Assembly: GCF_008065155.1 (NCBI RefSeq)
Contig: NZ_CP042819.1
Coordinates: 248,001 to 312,000 of the forward strand
Reading direction: 5' to 3'
DNA from: Octadecabacter sp. SW4
Lineage (GTDB): Bacteria; Pseudomonadota; Alphaproteobacteria; Rhodobacterales; Rhodobacteraceae
Length of the DNA stretch: 64,000 nt
Shown: positions 36,612 to 45,187 of the stretch, piece after piece
Numbering within the stretch: the first letter of the stretch is position 1
How the letters are laid out: the number at the start of each line of letters is the position of its first letter
Position numbers and translations under genes: made by a program
The notes under the pieces: generated by a model
Database searches by the model: none
What the model was told of the DNA's origin: nothing
What the model saw: the letters and a program-made list of their open reading frames with translations, nothing else

Positions 36612-37629
36612 GTTGCTGATTGAACAGGCGGGCTGCAATCGGCGCGCCGACAATCACGGTCACGATCCGCAATACATGGTGGGCAATGACAAAGGCCATA
36701 TCGGCCCCCGCGATCAATGCCAGAACCGTCATCTCTGCCTGACCGCCGGGCGCGAAGGCGAGCAGGGCTTCCATCGGTGGAGCCAATGAGAAGAGATGGA
36801 TGATTTCCACAAAGATCGCCGCAAGGATCAACAAGATCACGCAGAACCCGAGGGCCGCGGCCACATCATGCCGCACTTCCTTGCCGGTGACACCGGCGTA
36901 TTTTGTCCCCACCGTCATGCCGATAAAGAATTGCGCGGCCCAGATTGCCTCTGCCGGGGGGCGGTGCTGCAAGACCCCTGCCAGCGCCAGAATACCCGCC
37001 AGAATCATCGGCCCCAGGATCGACGCGCCGAACAGCCCAATGGCCTTGGCGATTTGCCAGCCGGCCAATCCCGCTACGACCATCAGCAAGAGTTGTGAAA
37101 GCGGCAGCGTTGCCGCTGGCACACCCGGTGGATTGCTAAGGTCAACGCCCCAGTAAGCTTTCAAGATGAATGGCAAGGCCGCGACGATCACCATGACCCG
37201 CGTCGCATGGATGAGTGAAAGGGCCCTGACGTCGCCGCCTGCCTCCTCACCAAAGAGCAGCATGTCCTGCAATCCACCCGGCATCGCGGAATAGTAGCTC
37301 GTGGCGAAATCGAAACCCCACAACCGTTGGAAATAGGGAACCCCGATCAGCCCGATCAGGAACACCATGAGGGGAACCAAGATCAGGGTGGTCCACATGC
37401 CTGCCAAGCTGATGACCAGTGCAGTCGTAAACGTAGCGCCCACCGCGACACCCAGGATCGAGCGCATGGCATTGTTCAAGACGGCGATGCCCTTCATCGG
37501 GACGCCGAGCAGCGCTGCCACCAAACAAGCCGTGATCGGCCCAAGCAACCAAGGCAGGGGCAAGTTCAGCAGGTGAAAGGCCAAGACACCAAGGCCCGCG
37601 ACGACATGCGTGATCCCGATCCTTATCAT
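36601..37629 (-). CDS. AbrB-family (duplicated-domain) membrane protein
   Basis: A 342-residue protein with about ten to eleven membrane helices in two repeats. [18 protein letters not shown] and [10 protein letters not shown] recur as the second-half [18 protein letters not shown] and [33 protein letters not shown] and [20 protein letters not shown] are the paired PGG motifs typical of the AbrB/DUF-type family once annotated as ammonia monooxygenase. It may be a transporter. It overlaps the GntR gene start by ATGA, so the pair is one operon. Confidence 0.82.
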   Translation of the reverse strand: MIRIGITHVVAGLGVLAFHLLNLPLPWLLGPITACLVAALLGVPMKGIAVLNNAMRSILGVAVGATFTTALVISLAGMWTTLILVPLMVFLIGLIGVPYFQRLWGFDFATSYYSAMPGGLQDMLLFGEEAGGDVRALSLIHATRVMVIVAALPFILKAYWGVDLSNPPGVPAATLPLSQLLLMVVAGLAGWQIAKAIGLFGASILGPMILAGILALAGVLQHRPPAEAIWAAQFFIGMTVGTKYAGVTGKEVRHDVAAALGFCVILLILAAIFVEIIHLFSLAPPMEALLAFAPGGQAEMTVLALIAGADMAFVIAHHVLRIVTVIVGAPIAARLFNQQPKG

Positions 37630-38273
37630 CCCCGCATCACTTTCAAGCGATAGCGCAGCGAGGTCTGCAAGTGCGCCTCTGCGGCGGCCCCTGCACCGTC
37701 GATATCCCCCGCGGCCATAGCATCTATGATCTTCCCATGCTGGTGGACCACCGTCGCAATGCGCTCGGCGTCGGCAAGTGTGGTCGGTCCCAGCAGCAAA
37801 AGCGCGTTGTTCATCGCCCGCGCGGCATCAAGCAGGAACCGATTACGGGCCGCCAGATAGATCGCACGATGAAACTTCTGATTGATCGCGGCGGCCTGCG
37901 GCCCATCATCGCCGACGGCCGCGATTTCGTCGTTCAAGGCACCCAGTGCATCAATCTCTGCCTCTGAGGCATGTTTTGCCGCCATTTCTGCGGCTGTTCG
38001 TTCCAGCACCAATCGCATCTCGTACAGCTCGACAACCTCTGTCTGTTCCAACTTGCGGATTACCGCACCGACGCGGGGGCGGTGTTCAATGATGTTCTCG
38101 GCCTCCAGCCGTCGCAGCGCCTCTCGGACGGGTGTGCGGGACAGCGCTAGCCGGTCTGCGACTTCGACCTCACGAAGGCGGTCGCCGGGCTGATAAATCC
38201 CACCCTCAATCGCTTGCATCAGTTTGGTGAAAGCCATACCGCCCTGGGACAGATCGGTTGGATCGTTGGCCAT
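37626..38273 (-). CDS. GntR family regulator (FCD domain) of the tcuA-like gene
   Basis: A regulator of about 215 residues. The winged helix includes GGIYQPGDRLREVEVADRLALSR and TPVREALRRLEAE; the C-terminal FCD domain follows. Two ATG codons are adjacent (38276 and 38273); GAGAGA fits the second better. The protein diverges from the tcuA-like gene, and a 7+7-bp palindrome in the gap is its likely operator. The open frame extends to 38312, which would overlap that operator and is less likely. Confidence 0.87.
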   Translation of the reverse strand: MANDPTDLSQGGMAFTKLMQAIEGGIYQPGDRLREVEVADRLALSRTPVREALRRLEAENIIEHRPRVGAVIRKLEQTEVVELYEMRLVLERTAAEMAAKHASEAEIDALGALNDEIAAVGDDGPQAAAINQKFHRAIYLAARNRFLLDAARAMNNALLLLGPTTLADAERIATVVHQHGKIIDAMAAGDIDGAGAAAEAHLQTSLRYRLKVMRG

Positions 38274-38293
38274 CATCTTCTCTCTTTTCAAAT

Positions 38294-38311
38294 TGTATCC
38301 GCTTGGATACA
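38294..38311. promoter_or_regulatory. GntR operator palindrome
   Basis: TGTATCC-GCTT-GGATACA is a perfect inverted repeat with 7-bp arms. It lies in the 64-bp gap between the divergent GntR gene and the tcuA-like gene. The GTATCC/GGATAC arms are like FCD-type GntR sites. It probably controls both directions. Confidence 0.65.
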
Positions 38312-38337
38312 TAAACGTCTAAAGAGGAGAATCGCAA

Positions 38338-39813
38338 ATGTCAAAGCAGGTCATCGTTGTTGGGTCCGGGAACGCCGCCATGTCTGCGGGCATTGCCGCA
38401 CTTGAGGCGGGCGCGCAGGTCCTGATGCTGGAAAAGGCAGATGAAGCTTTGGCTGGGGGCAATACCAAATACACAGCCGGCGCCATGCGCTTTGCCTATG
38501 ACGGTGCGGACGATTTGATGCCGCTGTTGAAAGACCCGGAAGATCCGCGCCTCGCGGTGACCGACTTTGGCGGCTACACGCAGGCGAAGTTTTCCGAGGA
38601 CCTGCTAATGTTTAATGGCGGGCGCCCTTTGTCGCCCGAGCAAGAGCGGCTCATTGGCGAATCTCTGTCGGCCATGCAATGGCTGGGTGGTCACGGGGTG
38701 AAGTTTGAGCCGATCTACAGTCGTCAAAGCTTTGAAAAGGACGGGCGGCATGTTTTTTGGGGCGGTCTGACACTTGCCGCAGAAAACGAAGGCGTGGGGC
38801 TATTTGAGATGGAGCTTGGGGCCTTCACGCGGCTGGGCGGCATCATACGCTACAATGCCGCCGTGACGGGTCTGCTGACCGAGGACGGGTCTGTCACAGG
38901 TGTGCGCGTTGGCGACGAAGAGATTGCAGCGGACGCGGTGATCCTCGCCTGTGGCGGTTTTGAAGCCAGCACCGATCTGCGCCGCGCGTGGATGGGCGGC
39001 GATTGGGACAAGGCCAAAGTGCGCGGCACGCCGATGAACACCGGGGATGGACTGGTGATGGGGGCACAGGTCGGCGCCCAAACATACGGGTTGATCGACG
39101 GTTGTCACGCGACACCGATGGATTTGCACATGGCAGACTACGGTGGCCTCGGCCTGCCAGCGTCGGAGCGCAAGAATTACCGCAAGATTTGCTACTTCCT
39201 TGGTGTGATGCTGAACGCAAGTGGAGACCGTTTCGTGGATGAAGGCGCGAATTTCCGCAACTACACGTATGCGCAATTCGGCAAGGCGGTGTTAGAGCAG
39301 CCTGGCCATTTCGCGTGGCAAATCTTCGATGCCAAGGTCGATGATCTGCTGTATGCTGAATACCGCTTTCATGATGCGCATTTCGTTGAAGCCGATACGC
39401 TGGATGAGCTGTGCGAGAAACTCGACGGGACCGACCCGCAGGCGGCGCGGTCGACCCTTGATGCCTACAACGCAGCCGTCAACGATGCTGTGCCGTTTGA
39501 TCCGACGTCGCTAGATGGCAAGAACACGCAAGGCCTGCCGCTGCCAAAATCGAACTGGGCGCAGCGGTTGGATACACCACCCTTCAAGGCCTATCCGGTG
39601 ACGGGTGGGATCACCTTCACCTATGGCGGGTTGAAAGTGTCTGAAACGGGTGCCGTGCTCGACAAGTCCGACGCGCCAATCCTCGGGCTTTATGCAGCTG
39701 GAGAAATGGTCGGCGGTGTCTTTTTTGAAGGATATCCGGGCGGGTCCGGCCTGACGTCAGGGACCGTCTTTGGGCGAAATGCCGGACGTGGTGCCGCACG
39801 ATCACCGGTATAG
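38338..39813 (+). CDS. tcuA: FAD-dependent tricarballylate dehydrogenase-like flavoprotein (TcuA type)
   Basis: A 491-residue flavoprotein of the fumarate-reductase/succinate-dehydrogenase type. VIVVGSGNAAMSAGIAALEAG binds FAD, GGNTKYTAGAMRF and VILACGGFEAS are further FAD contacts, and the C-terminal GLYAAGEMVGGVFFEGYPGG is the conserved substrate/FAD loop. The overall pattern resembles TcuA, which oxidises tricarballylate to cis-aconitate. GAGGAGA precedes the ATG. There is no adjacent tcuB iron-sulfur electron-transfer gene, which Salmonella uses to re-oxidise TcuA. Other dicarboxylate or tricarboxylate substrates are possible. Confidence 0.75.
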   Translation: MSKQVIVVGSGNAAMSAGIAALEAGAQVLMLEKADEALAGGNTKYTAGAMRFAYDGADDLMPLLKDPEDPRLAVTDFGGYTQAKFSEDLLMFNGGRPLSPEQERLIGESLSAMQWLGGHGVKFEPIYSRQSFEKDGRHVFWGGLTLAAENEGVGLFEMELGAFTRLGGIIRYNAAVTGLLTEDGSVTGVRVGDEEIAADAVILACGGFEASTDLRRAWMGGDWDKAKVRGTPMNTGDGLVMGAQVGAQTYGLIDGCHATPMDLHMADYGGLGLPASERKNYRKICYFLGVMLNASGDRFVDEGANFRNYTYAQFGKAVLEQPGHFAWQIFDAKVDDLLYAEYRFHDAHFVEADTLDELCEKLDGTDPQAARSTLDAYNAAVNDAVPFDPTSLDGKNTQGLPLPKSNWAQRLDTPPFKAYPVTGGITFTYGGLKVSETGAVLDKSDAPILGLYAAGEMVGGVFFEGYPGGSGLTSGTVFGRNAGRGAARSPV

Positions 39814-40159
39814 CCAAACACAGGAAACGGATGCCGCCATGTGCACCCGCGCAACTTATTGATGTTCATGGGCGCGTTGGGATTCGTCGACCGGCGCGCA
39901 TTTTGGTTGCACGGTTGCACGGTTGCCTGGCTGTGGGGCTGAATAAGATCGGCCAATCGTATCCGATGGCACGATTACGCAGAATTTCTACCGATGCGCT
40001 AGGCCGCAAGGACCCCGACCTTCCAAGTTTCTGAAAGATGGCGAATTACCGCCTCTGGCCTTTGCCGCCAGAAAGCGCTGCTGAGAAACACTCATGCCAT
40101 CTGTGTGCAGCGGAGACGGGCGGGGTCTCGTGTTCTATTTCAAATCATTCATGGCAGAC
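39814..40159. other. intergenic region without a recognised gene
   Basis: 346 bp between the tcuA-like stop and the convergent Rieske oxygenase stop. The only structure noted is a short direct repeat of TTGCACGG at about 39905–39921. No frame with family similarity was seen. Confidence 0.5.
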
Positions 40160-41251
40160 CTATTGGCGTTGAAGTGAGCGGCCCTCGGCCTTGAGTTTTT
40201 TGTTGAGGATTTGCCGGACCTTGATGCCAGCGCCATCAGCCCCAAGCGTGACCTCTAGAAAATCAAGGCCCCGCGGGTCGGCGGCAACGCTCGCTTGCAG
40301 CTTTTCCAGCAGGTGTTTGTCTTCGTCAAATGCGGCAGTGACGCTTGCGCGGGTCTTTTCCGCCACCACATCGGTCAGCGATGGCACATCAAACGCGGCC
40401 ATCCAGAAATAGTGTGTCTTGCCGCGTTGCGCTGGCGTTACGATATGGCACCCGCGCACGATGAAATCTGAGCGATGTCCTTCCTCGGGTGCGGGATCAT
40501 GCACATTCCAATCCGAGAACGAAATCGCCAGCGACGGCATCCGCCCCTTTTGAACGCGTTTGATTGGTTTGTCCTCCGGAAGTCCCATGCCCGCACAAAA
40601 GAGCGGCGAGAGCGGCGCGAGGTCGAACTCCTGCTCGTAGCAGATCGTCTCTCCGTCCATGTAGGTATCGGGCGCGGTGATCCAGTCATCTTGCTTGAAG
40701 GTATCCTTGTGCAGGAACGCGATATGGGTCAGATCCAGCACGTTTTCGCGGATCAATACCCAGTTTGCGGCCACTTCATAATAGCCATGGACCGGGGCCC
40801 AGCCCGGATCGCTTTGATATTCGACTTCGGGCGGGTCGCAATCGATAGCGTCTTGGTCGCCCATCCAGATCCAGACATAGGCGCCAGCCTCGCGCACGGC
40901 AAACGACGGGATTTCGGCCGTCTTGGGCCTCATATGCTGTGTCGGTGCTTTGGTGCAACGTCCGGCCTTGTTGAACTCCATCCCGTGGTAGGGGCAGATG
41001 ATCTTGTCGCCCTCCACATGGCCTTCGCTGAGTGGCGCCCAGCGGTGCGGGCAGCGGTCATAGAGCGCGGCGGGCGTGCCATCTTCGAGGCGATAAAGAA
41101 CGACGGGCGTCTCCAGGAGCCAACGGGCCAGCGGTTTTGTCGTTAACTCATCGCGATGCGCGGCGACCCACCACATATTGCGCGGATAGTTGTCTTCAAG
41201 CATCCCGTTGGGAATGGTCTGGCCATTTGTCCGCTTTGCCTCGTCATTCAT
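40160..41251 (-). CDS. Rieske non-haem iron oxygenase, VanA-like
   Basis: A 363-residue oxygenase component. The Rieske cluster ligands are Cys67-x-His69 in DRCPHRWAPLS and Cys86/His89 in ICPYHGMEFN. The mononuclear iron site lies in ENVLDLTHIAFLHKDTF. The layout matches vanillate O-demethylase oxygenases, which cleave methyl ethers to formaldehyde. No reductase partner (VanB type) is encoded nearby, so it must borrow one. It overlaps the PanB gene start by ATGA, forming a two-gene operon. Confidence 0.85.
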   Translation of the reverse strand: MNDEAKRTNGQTIPNGMLEDNYPRNMWWVAAHRDELTTKPLARWLLETPVVLYRLEDGTPAALYDRCPHRWAPLSEGHVEGDKIICPYHGMEFNKAGRCTKAPTQHMRPKTAEIPSFAVREAGAYVWIWMGDQDAIDCDPPEVEYQSDPGWAPVHGYYEVAANWVLIRENVLDLTHIAFLHKDTFKQDDWITAPDTYMDGETICYEQEFDLAPLSPLFCAGMGLPEDKPIKRVQKGRMPSLAISFSDWNVHDPAPEEGHRSDFIVRGCHIVTPAQRGKTHYFWMAAFDVPSLTDVVAEKTRASVTAAFDEDKHLLEKLQASVAADPRGLDFLEVTLGADGAGIKVRQILNKKLKAEGRSLQRQ

Positions 41252-42114
41252 GTCGCATCCTCCCTGTTCAAGAGCGCTGCAAACCGCTCGATTTCTTCGG
41301 GTTTCATCTGATAACTATGGTCGGCATCTGGAAAGCGGCCAGATCGCACATCCTCGGCATAGGCCGCAAAGGAATCTGTCGCATCTTGGGCAAGGTTGGC
41401 GTAGCGCTTGGCAAATTTGGGTTTGAACGTATCGAACGCGCCGAGCAGGTCGTAGCCGTTCAGCAGTTGACATGTGCCCGCCGCGCCTGCGCCAATCGAA
41501 AAGGTGAAGATGGCGACCGCGTCGTCGACGGCCTTGCCAACCTCGTAAGGCATCGCCTCGATTTCTAGGCCGATGGCGCCAGCCGCCTCGATGGCGCGCG
41601 CGTTCTCGACGATCTCGATTGCGGCTTCGGCGGTGCGGCCCTGCATTTTGAAACCACCCATCTGGTGGACTTTATGCGGCAACAGGCCGACATGGCTCAT
41701 CACGGGCACGCCAGCATCTGCGACAGCGCGGATGATATGCGCGCCTTCGCGGCCCAACTGCAATTTCAGCGCGTCCGCACCGCTTTCTTTCATCATGCGC
41801 ACCGCATTGGTGACCGCCAGCTCGGGCGTCGCGTAAGAGCCGTAGGGCATGGACACTATGCACAGCGTATTGGGCGCCCCACGCCGGACCGCTTGGGTGT
41901 GCATGATCATCTGATCAACCGTCATCGCGAGGGTATTTTCGTGGCCATGTAACGTCATGCCCAGGCTATCGCCCACCCCGACAATATCGACGCCTGCGCG
42001 CTCGGCCCATGTTGCGGTCAGCACTTCTCCGACGGCGACCATGACCAGCCGTTCGCCTGCCGCCTTTCGGGCAGCCAGTTCCGGCAGTGTCAGTTTCTTG
42101 CGGGTCGAGGTCAT
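41248..42114 (-). CDS. panB: PanB-family ketopantoate hydroxymethyltransferase paralogue
   Basis: A 288-residue barrel enzyme of the PanB family. VDIVGVGDSLGMTLHGHENT carries the metal-binding Asp, HTQAVRRGAPNTLCIVSMPYGSY the next conserved block, and ADALKLQLGREGAHII and VPVMSHVGLLPHKVHQMGGF the Lys and His region. PanB transfers a hydroxymethyl group from methylene-tetrahydrofolate to a 2-keto acid. Pairing with a Rieske oxygenase rather than panC is unusual and suggests another one-carbon transfer. It diverges from a MarR gene across an operator palindrome. Confidence 0.82.
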   Translation of the reverse strand: MTSTRKKLTLPELAARKAAGERLVMVAVGEVLTATWAERAGVDIVGVGDSLGMTLHGHENTLAMTVDQMIMHTQAVRRGAPNTLCIVSMPYGSYATPELAVTNAVRMMKESGADALKLQLGREGAHIIRAVADAGVPVMSHVGLLPHKVHQMGGFKMQGRTAEAAIEIVENARAIEAAGAIGLEIEAMPYEVGKAVDDAVAIFTFSIGAGAAGTCQLLNGYDLLGAFDTFKPKFAKRYANLAQDATDSFAAYAEDVRSGRFPDADHSYQMKPEEIERFAALLNREDAT

Positions 42115-42149
42115 TCACGTCCTTTGCGACCATGGAATCGTCGCATTTG

Positions 42150-42167
42150 TTGTTCCATTTGGAACAA
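42150..42167. promoter_or_regulatory. MarR-type operator palindrome
   Basis: TTGTTCCA-TT-TGGAACAA is a perfect inverted repeat with 8-bp arms, centred in the 94-bp divergent gap between the PanB/Rieske operon and the MarR gene. Its length and symmetry fit a MarR dimer site controlling both directions. Confidence 0.7.
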
Positions 42168-42208
42168 TATGCGCTAGGACGGATGTAGCTGGCAATGGGC
42201 AACCGATC

Positions 42209-42682
42209 ATGGACAGATCAAACGACACGGACCTGACGCGGATCTTCGACACGATCGAATACCCGGAGGCGTATCGTATCACCTATCTGGCCAACGCCAT
42301 CGTGTTCCCCGCCTATGCAGAGATTAAGCGGGACTTCGGCTTGGTGCGTGCCGAATACATCCTACTGGCCTGTCTTTCGCATTTCGACATCCTCACAGCG
42401 CAGGACGTTGCCCGCATCTCGCGGCGTCCACGCAATACCATCAGCCGCGCCGTGCACCGGATGTTGAAAGATGGCTACCTTGACCGCGCACCTGATCCAG
42501 CGGACGGACGGCAATCGTGGTTGCAAATCACGCCCGCCGGTCGCGCGTTACACGCACAGATCAGCGTCTATCTGAGCCGCAGACAAGACGACGTTCTAGC
42601 AGGGCTGAGCACGGATGAACGCGAAACGCTTGCGACACTCTTGAAGAAAGCGGCACTTAATGCTGCAAACCTAGACGACTGA
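42209..42682 (+). CDS. MarR family transcriptional regulator
   Basis: A 157-residue winged-helix regulator. FDILTAQDVARISRRPRNTISRAVHRMLK is the recognition region (given here only to locate it, about residues 68–96), and the wing follows with APDPADGRQSWLQITPAGRA. The ATG at 42209 is the first codon giving a MarR-like N-terminus; the longer frame from 41957 is antisense to panB. It is followed 9 bp later by the DmdA-like gene, so these two form one unit opposite the Rieske/PanB pair. Confidence 0.87.
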   Translation: MDRSNDTDLTRIFDTIEYPEAYRITYLANAIVFPAYAEIKRDFGLVRAEYILLACLSHFDILTAQDVARISRRPRNTISRAVHRMLKDGYLDRAPDPADGRQSWLQITPAGRALHAQISVYLSRRQDDVLAGLSTDERETLATLLKKAALNAANLDD

Positions 42683-42691
42683 GGCACCCAA

Positions 42692-43795
42692 ATGGCTGAG
42701 ATTGGACCCAACACCCGACTGCGCGTGTCGCCCTTTTACGAGGCGACGATTGGAGAAGGTGTCACTGCTTTTTCCCCTTATAACGCGATGCTCATGCCGG
42801 TGTCCTATGGCGATCCGGATGCTGAATATGATCGGCTGATGAACGGCGTGGCCCAATGGGATGTCAGCGTCGAACGACAGGTGGAAATCAAGGGACCGGA
42901 TGCCGCGCATCTGGTGCAGCTTATCTCGGTGCGCGACCTGTCGGCCATTGATGTTGGCAAGGGCAAATACATTCCGATGTGTGACCATCGCGGCGTGCTG
43001 ATCAATGACCCCGTGGTCCTGAAGCACGAGGATGGGACCTATTGGTTGTCGATTGGCGACAACAATATCCTGATGTGGGCACGGGCCATTGCCGCTGAGC
43101 GCGGCCTGAAGGTTGAGATTTGCGAACCTGACGTTTCGCCCATGGCGGTTCAAGGCCCCAAGGCCGAAGATGCGGTTGCCGCAGTCTTTGGGGATTGGGT
43201 GCGGGCGCTGAAATACTTTTGGTTTGCCCCGGCTGAGATAAACGGCATTCCGCTGATTATCCAGCGGTCGGGCTATTCCAAACAGGGCGGCTTCGAAATC
43301 TACCTGCGCGATGGATCCCGTGGCACCGAGCTGTGGAACATCATCAAGGAGGCTGGGCAACCCTGGGGCATCGGCCCCGGCAATCCCAATCCGATTGAGC
43401 GGATCGAAAGCGGTTTGCTGTCCTATGGCGGCGACACTGACGATAAGACCAATCCGTTCGAGGTGCGGCTGGGGAAATACGTCGATCTCGATCTTGATGA
43501 CGAGGTCGTCGGCATCAAAGCCCTAAGGCGGATCAAAGCCGAGGGGGTCAAGCGTCAGCAGTTGGGCATTGTGCTGGACAATTCCGAACGCCACCCCGGT
43601 CACGCGATTTGGTATGACATGCTAAAAGACGGCGAGCGTGTGGGGCACATGACCTGCGGGGCGTGGTCGCCTCGCGCGCATTCCATGATCGGATTTGCGT
43701 TGGTTGGGGCAGACAGGGCGGTCGGAGACAAGGTCGATGTCATCCGTGGCGGGTATCGTGACCCCGCAACGCTTTGCCCATTGCCGTTTTTCTAG
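42692..43795 (+). CDS. DmdA-like tetrahydrofolate-dependent demethylase (GcvT family)
   Basis: A 367-residue folate-binding protein of the GcvT/DmdA group. NGVAQWDVSVERQVEIKGPD, VLINDPVVLKHEDGTYWLSI, SPMAVQGPKAEDA, QRSGYSKQGGFEIYL and NPIERIESGLLSYGGD follow the DMSP demethylase DmdA block by block, and the length matches. DmdA moves a methyl group from DMSP to tetrahydrofolate. Paralogues act on other methylated compounds, and the Rieske/PanB neighbours are not typical of dmdA loci, so the substrate is left open. Confidence 0.78.
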   Translation: MAEIGPNTRLRVSPFYEATIGEGVTAFSPYNAMLMPVSYGDPDAEYDRLMNGVAQWDVSVERQVEIKGPDAAHLVQLISVRDLSAIDVGKGKYIPMCDHRGVLINDPVVLKHEDGTYWLSIGDNNILMWARAIAAERGLKVEICEPDVSPMAVQGPKAEDAVAAVFGDWVRALKYFWFAPAEINGIPLIIQRSGYSKQGGFEIYLRDGSRGTELWNIIKEAGQPWGIGPGNPNPIERIESGLLSYGGDTDDKTNPFEVRLGKYVDLDLDDEVVGIKALRRIKAEGVKRQQLGIVLDNSERHPGHAIWYDMLKDGERVGHMTCGAWSPRAHSMIGFALVGADRAVGDKVDVIRGGYRDPATLCPLPFF

Positions 43796-43872
43796 ACGCC
43801 ATTCCCGTCGGTCATTCGGGCCCCTATTGTAAAAGCCGGTTCAGCACTGCGAACCAAGGTCCGCCAAGGGGC

Positions 43873-44757
43873 TTAGCGGCCAAGTTCCCCAGCCAGAAAC
43901 CGTACGAAGAGCAGCGTCAGGGTTTCGCGCCGTGAGGAATCCGGCCAAACGGCATTAAGGCCGATGTCCGGCAATCGCCACTTTGGCAGGAGCCGGACAA
44001 GTGCACCGGATGCCACACCCCGCTCGGCCAGATTTTCCGGCAAGACCGACGCGCCCACGTCTTGCGTTGCGAAGTAATAAAGCGCATCGGCGCTGTCGAC
44101 CTCAATCTGCGAGCGCCCCGTGACCCTTTCGGTTTCGCCGGTGTCCGATGTCAGGTCTATCGTGTCGGTCCGCTGTTGGTATCTGATCCAGTCCCAATCC
44201 TCCAGATCGGTGGGACGTGTGGGTACCGGGCGAGCGCGCGCATATTCGGCACCGGCAACCAGCGCGCGGGGGATGCCGCCCAGCTTGCGAGTCATCATTG
44301 CACTGTCGGAAAGGCCCCCCGCGCGGATGGCAAGATCGAACCCGTTCTCGATGATCTTGACCCTGCGATCACTATAGAACAGCGACAGGGCCACGTTTGG
44401 ATACCGCTTGATAAACGCTGCCATGGCAGTCGAAAGATCCGATGTGGCCAGGAACGCCGGGACGGATACGCGAAGCGCACCTACGGGATCCTGCATGGTC
44501 GCGTTGATTTCGTTCAATCCCGCCTCGGCACTTCGCAACATCTCGGTGACGCGCGTATAGAGCGCTCTGCCTTCGCCAGTCAGCGCGAGCTTGCGGGTTG
44601 TCCGATAGAGCAACGTCGTGCCGAGATGGTTTTCCAGATCGGTGATCGTCTGACTGACGCGAGAGGGGGCCACACCAATATCTTGTGCGGCGGCCCGGAA
44701 AGACCCCTTGTCGACGACCCGCGCAAAGACGGCCATGTGTTTCAGGTGGTCAATCAT
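43873..44757 (-). CDS. LysR family transcriptional regulator
   Basis: A 294-residue LysR-type regulator. The N-terminal helix-turn-helix includes GSFRAAAQDIGVAPSRVSQT, followed by a linker helix and a periplasmic-binding-like effector domain ending in VRFLAGELG. The HTH subtype (IDHLKHMAVFARVVDKGSF) is that of the regulators near SDR or quinone reductase genes. It diverges from the DUF2218 gene with a T-N11-A box between, and probably controls the 44.8–47.5 kb genes. Confidence 0.9.
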   Translation of the reverse strand: MIDHLKHMAVFARVVDKGSFRAAAQDIGVAPSRVSQTITDLENHLGTTLLYRTTRKLALTGEGRALYTRVTEMLRSAEAGLNEINATMQDPVGALRVSVPAFLATSDLSTAMAAFIKRYPNVALSLFYSDRRVKIIENGFDLAIRAGGLSDSAMMTRKLGGIPRALVAGAEYARARPVPTRPTDLEDWDWIRYQQRTDTIDLTSDTGETERVTGRSQIEVDSADALYYFATQDVGASVLPENLAERGVASGALVRLLPKWRLPDIGLNAVWPDSSRRETLTLLFVRFLAGELGR

Positions 44758-44784
44758 TGTTCTGTTTCCGGAACTATAAAATCA

Positions 44785-44799
44785 ATATTAATACAATAT
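44785..44799. promoter_or_regulatory. LysR box (ATATT-N5-AATAT)
   Basis: ATATT AATAC AATAT, a T-N11-A inverted repeat, lies in the 96-bp gap between the LysR gene and the divergent DUF2218 gene. A TTCCGGAA palindrome is just beside it (44766–44773). Binding by the local LysR protein is inferred. Confidence 0.55.
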
Positions 44800-44853
44800 C
44801 CGAAACCATCCCGAGGGGCTAGTTGTGACTTCAACATTGAAGGAGCCCCCCCG

Positions 44854-45129
44854 ATGAACGCACAGACGACATTCAGGACAGAGCAGGCGAAACGCTACCT
44901 CGGCACGCTGTGCAAGCATTTCAGCCACAGGGTTCCGGTAGAACTGGACGGCAATTCCGGCCGAATCGAACTTCCGTTTGGCCAGTGCGAACTAGATGCA
45001 TCTGGCGACGGGTTAGACATGAAAGTGTCCGCCGAAACCAAGGCCGACCTCGACAAGACAGCACAGGTCATTGCCAGCCACCTCGAACGCTTTGCCTTCC
45101 GCGAGAATCCGCAAATCGAGTGGCACTGA
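44854..45129 (+). CDS. DUF2218 family protein
   Basis: A 91-residue soluble protein. AKRYLGTLCKHFSHRVPVEL, then GRIELPFGQCELDA and the C-terminal VIASHLERFAFRENPQIEW match DUF2218. This small family often accompanies siderophore or redox-stress genes, but its biochemical role is unknown. AAGGAG precedes the ATG at 44854. The long open frame from 44062 is antisense to the LysR gene and not coding. Two SnoaL-fold genes follow. Confidence 0.82.
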   Translation: MNAQTTFRTEQAKRYLGTLCKHFSHRVPVELDGNSGRIELPFGQCELDASGDGLDMKVSAETKADLDKTAQVIASHLERFAFRENPQIEWH

Positions 45130-45187
45130 ACAACGCGACTCGCCCCTTTTAACCCGACCCAATCACCCTGACATTTGGAGATTTGAC

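Noticed and set aside
44062-44853. 264-residue N-terminal extension of the DUF2218 frame
   Set aside because: The extension is antisense to the LysR gene; the ATG at 44854 has AAGGAG upstream and gives a complete DUF2218 protein.
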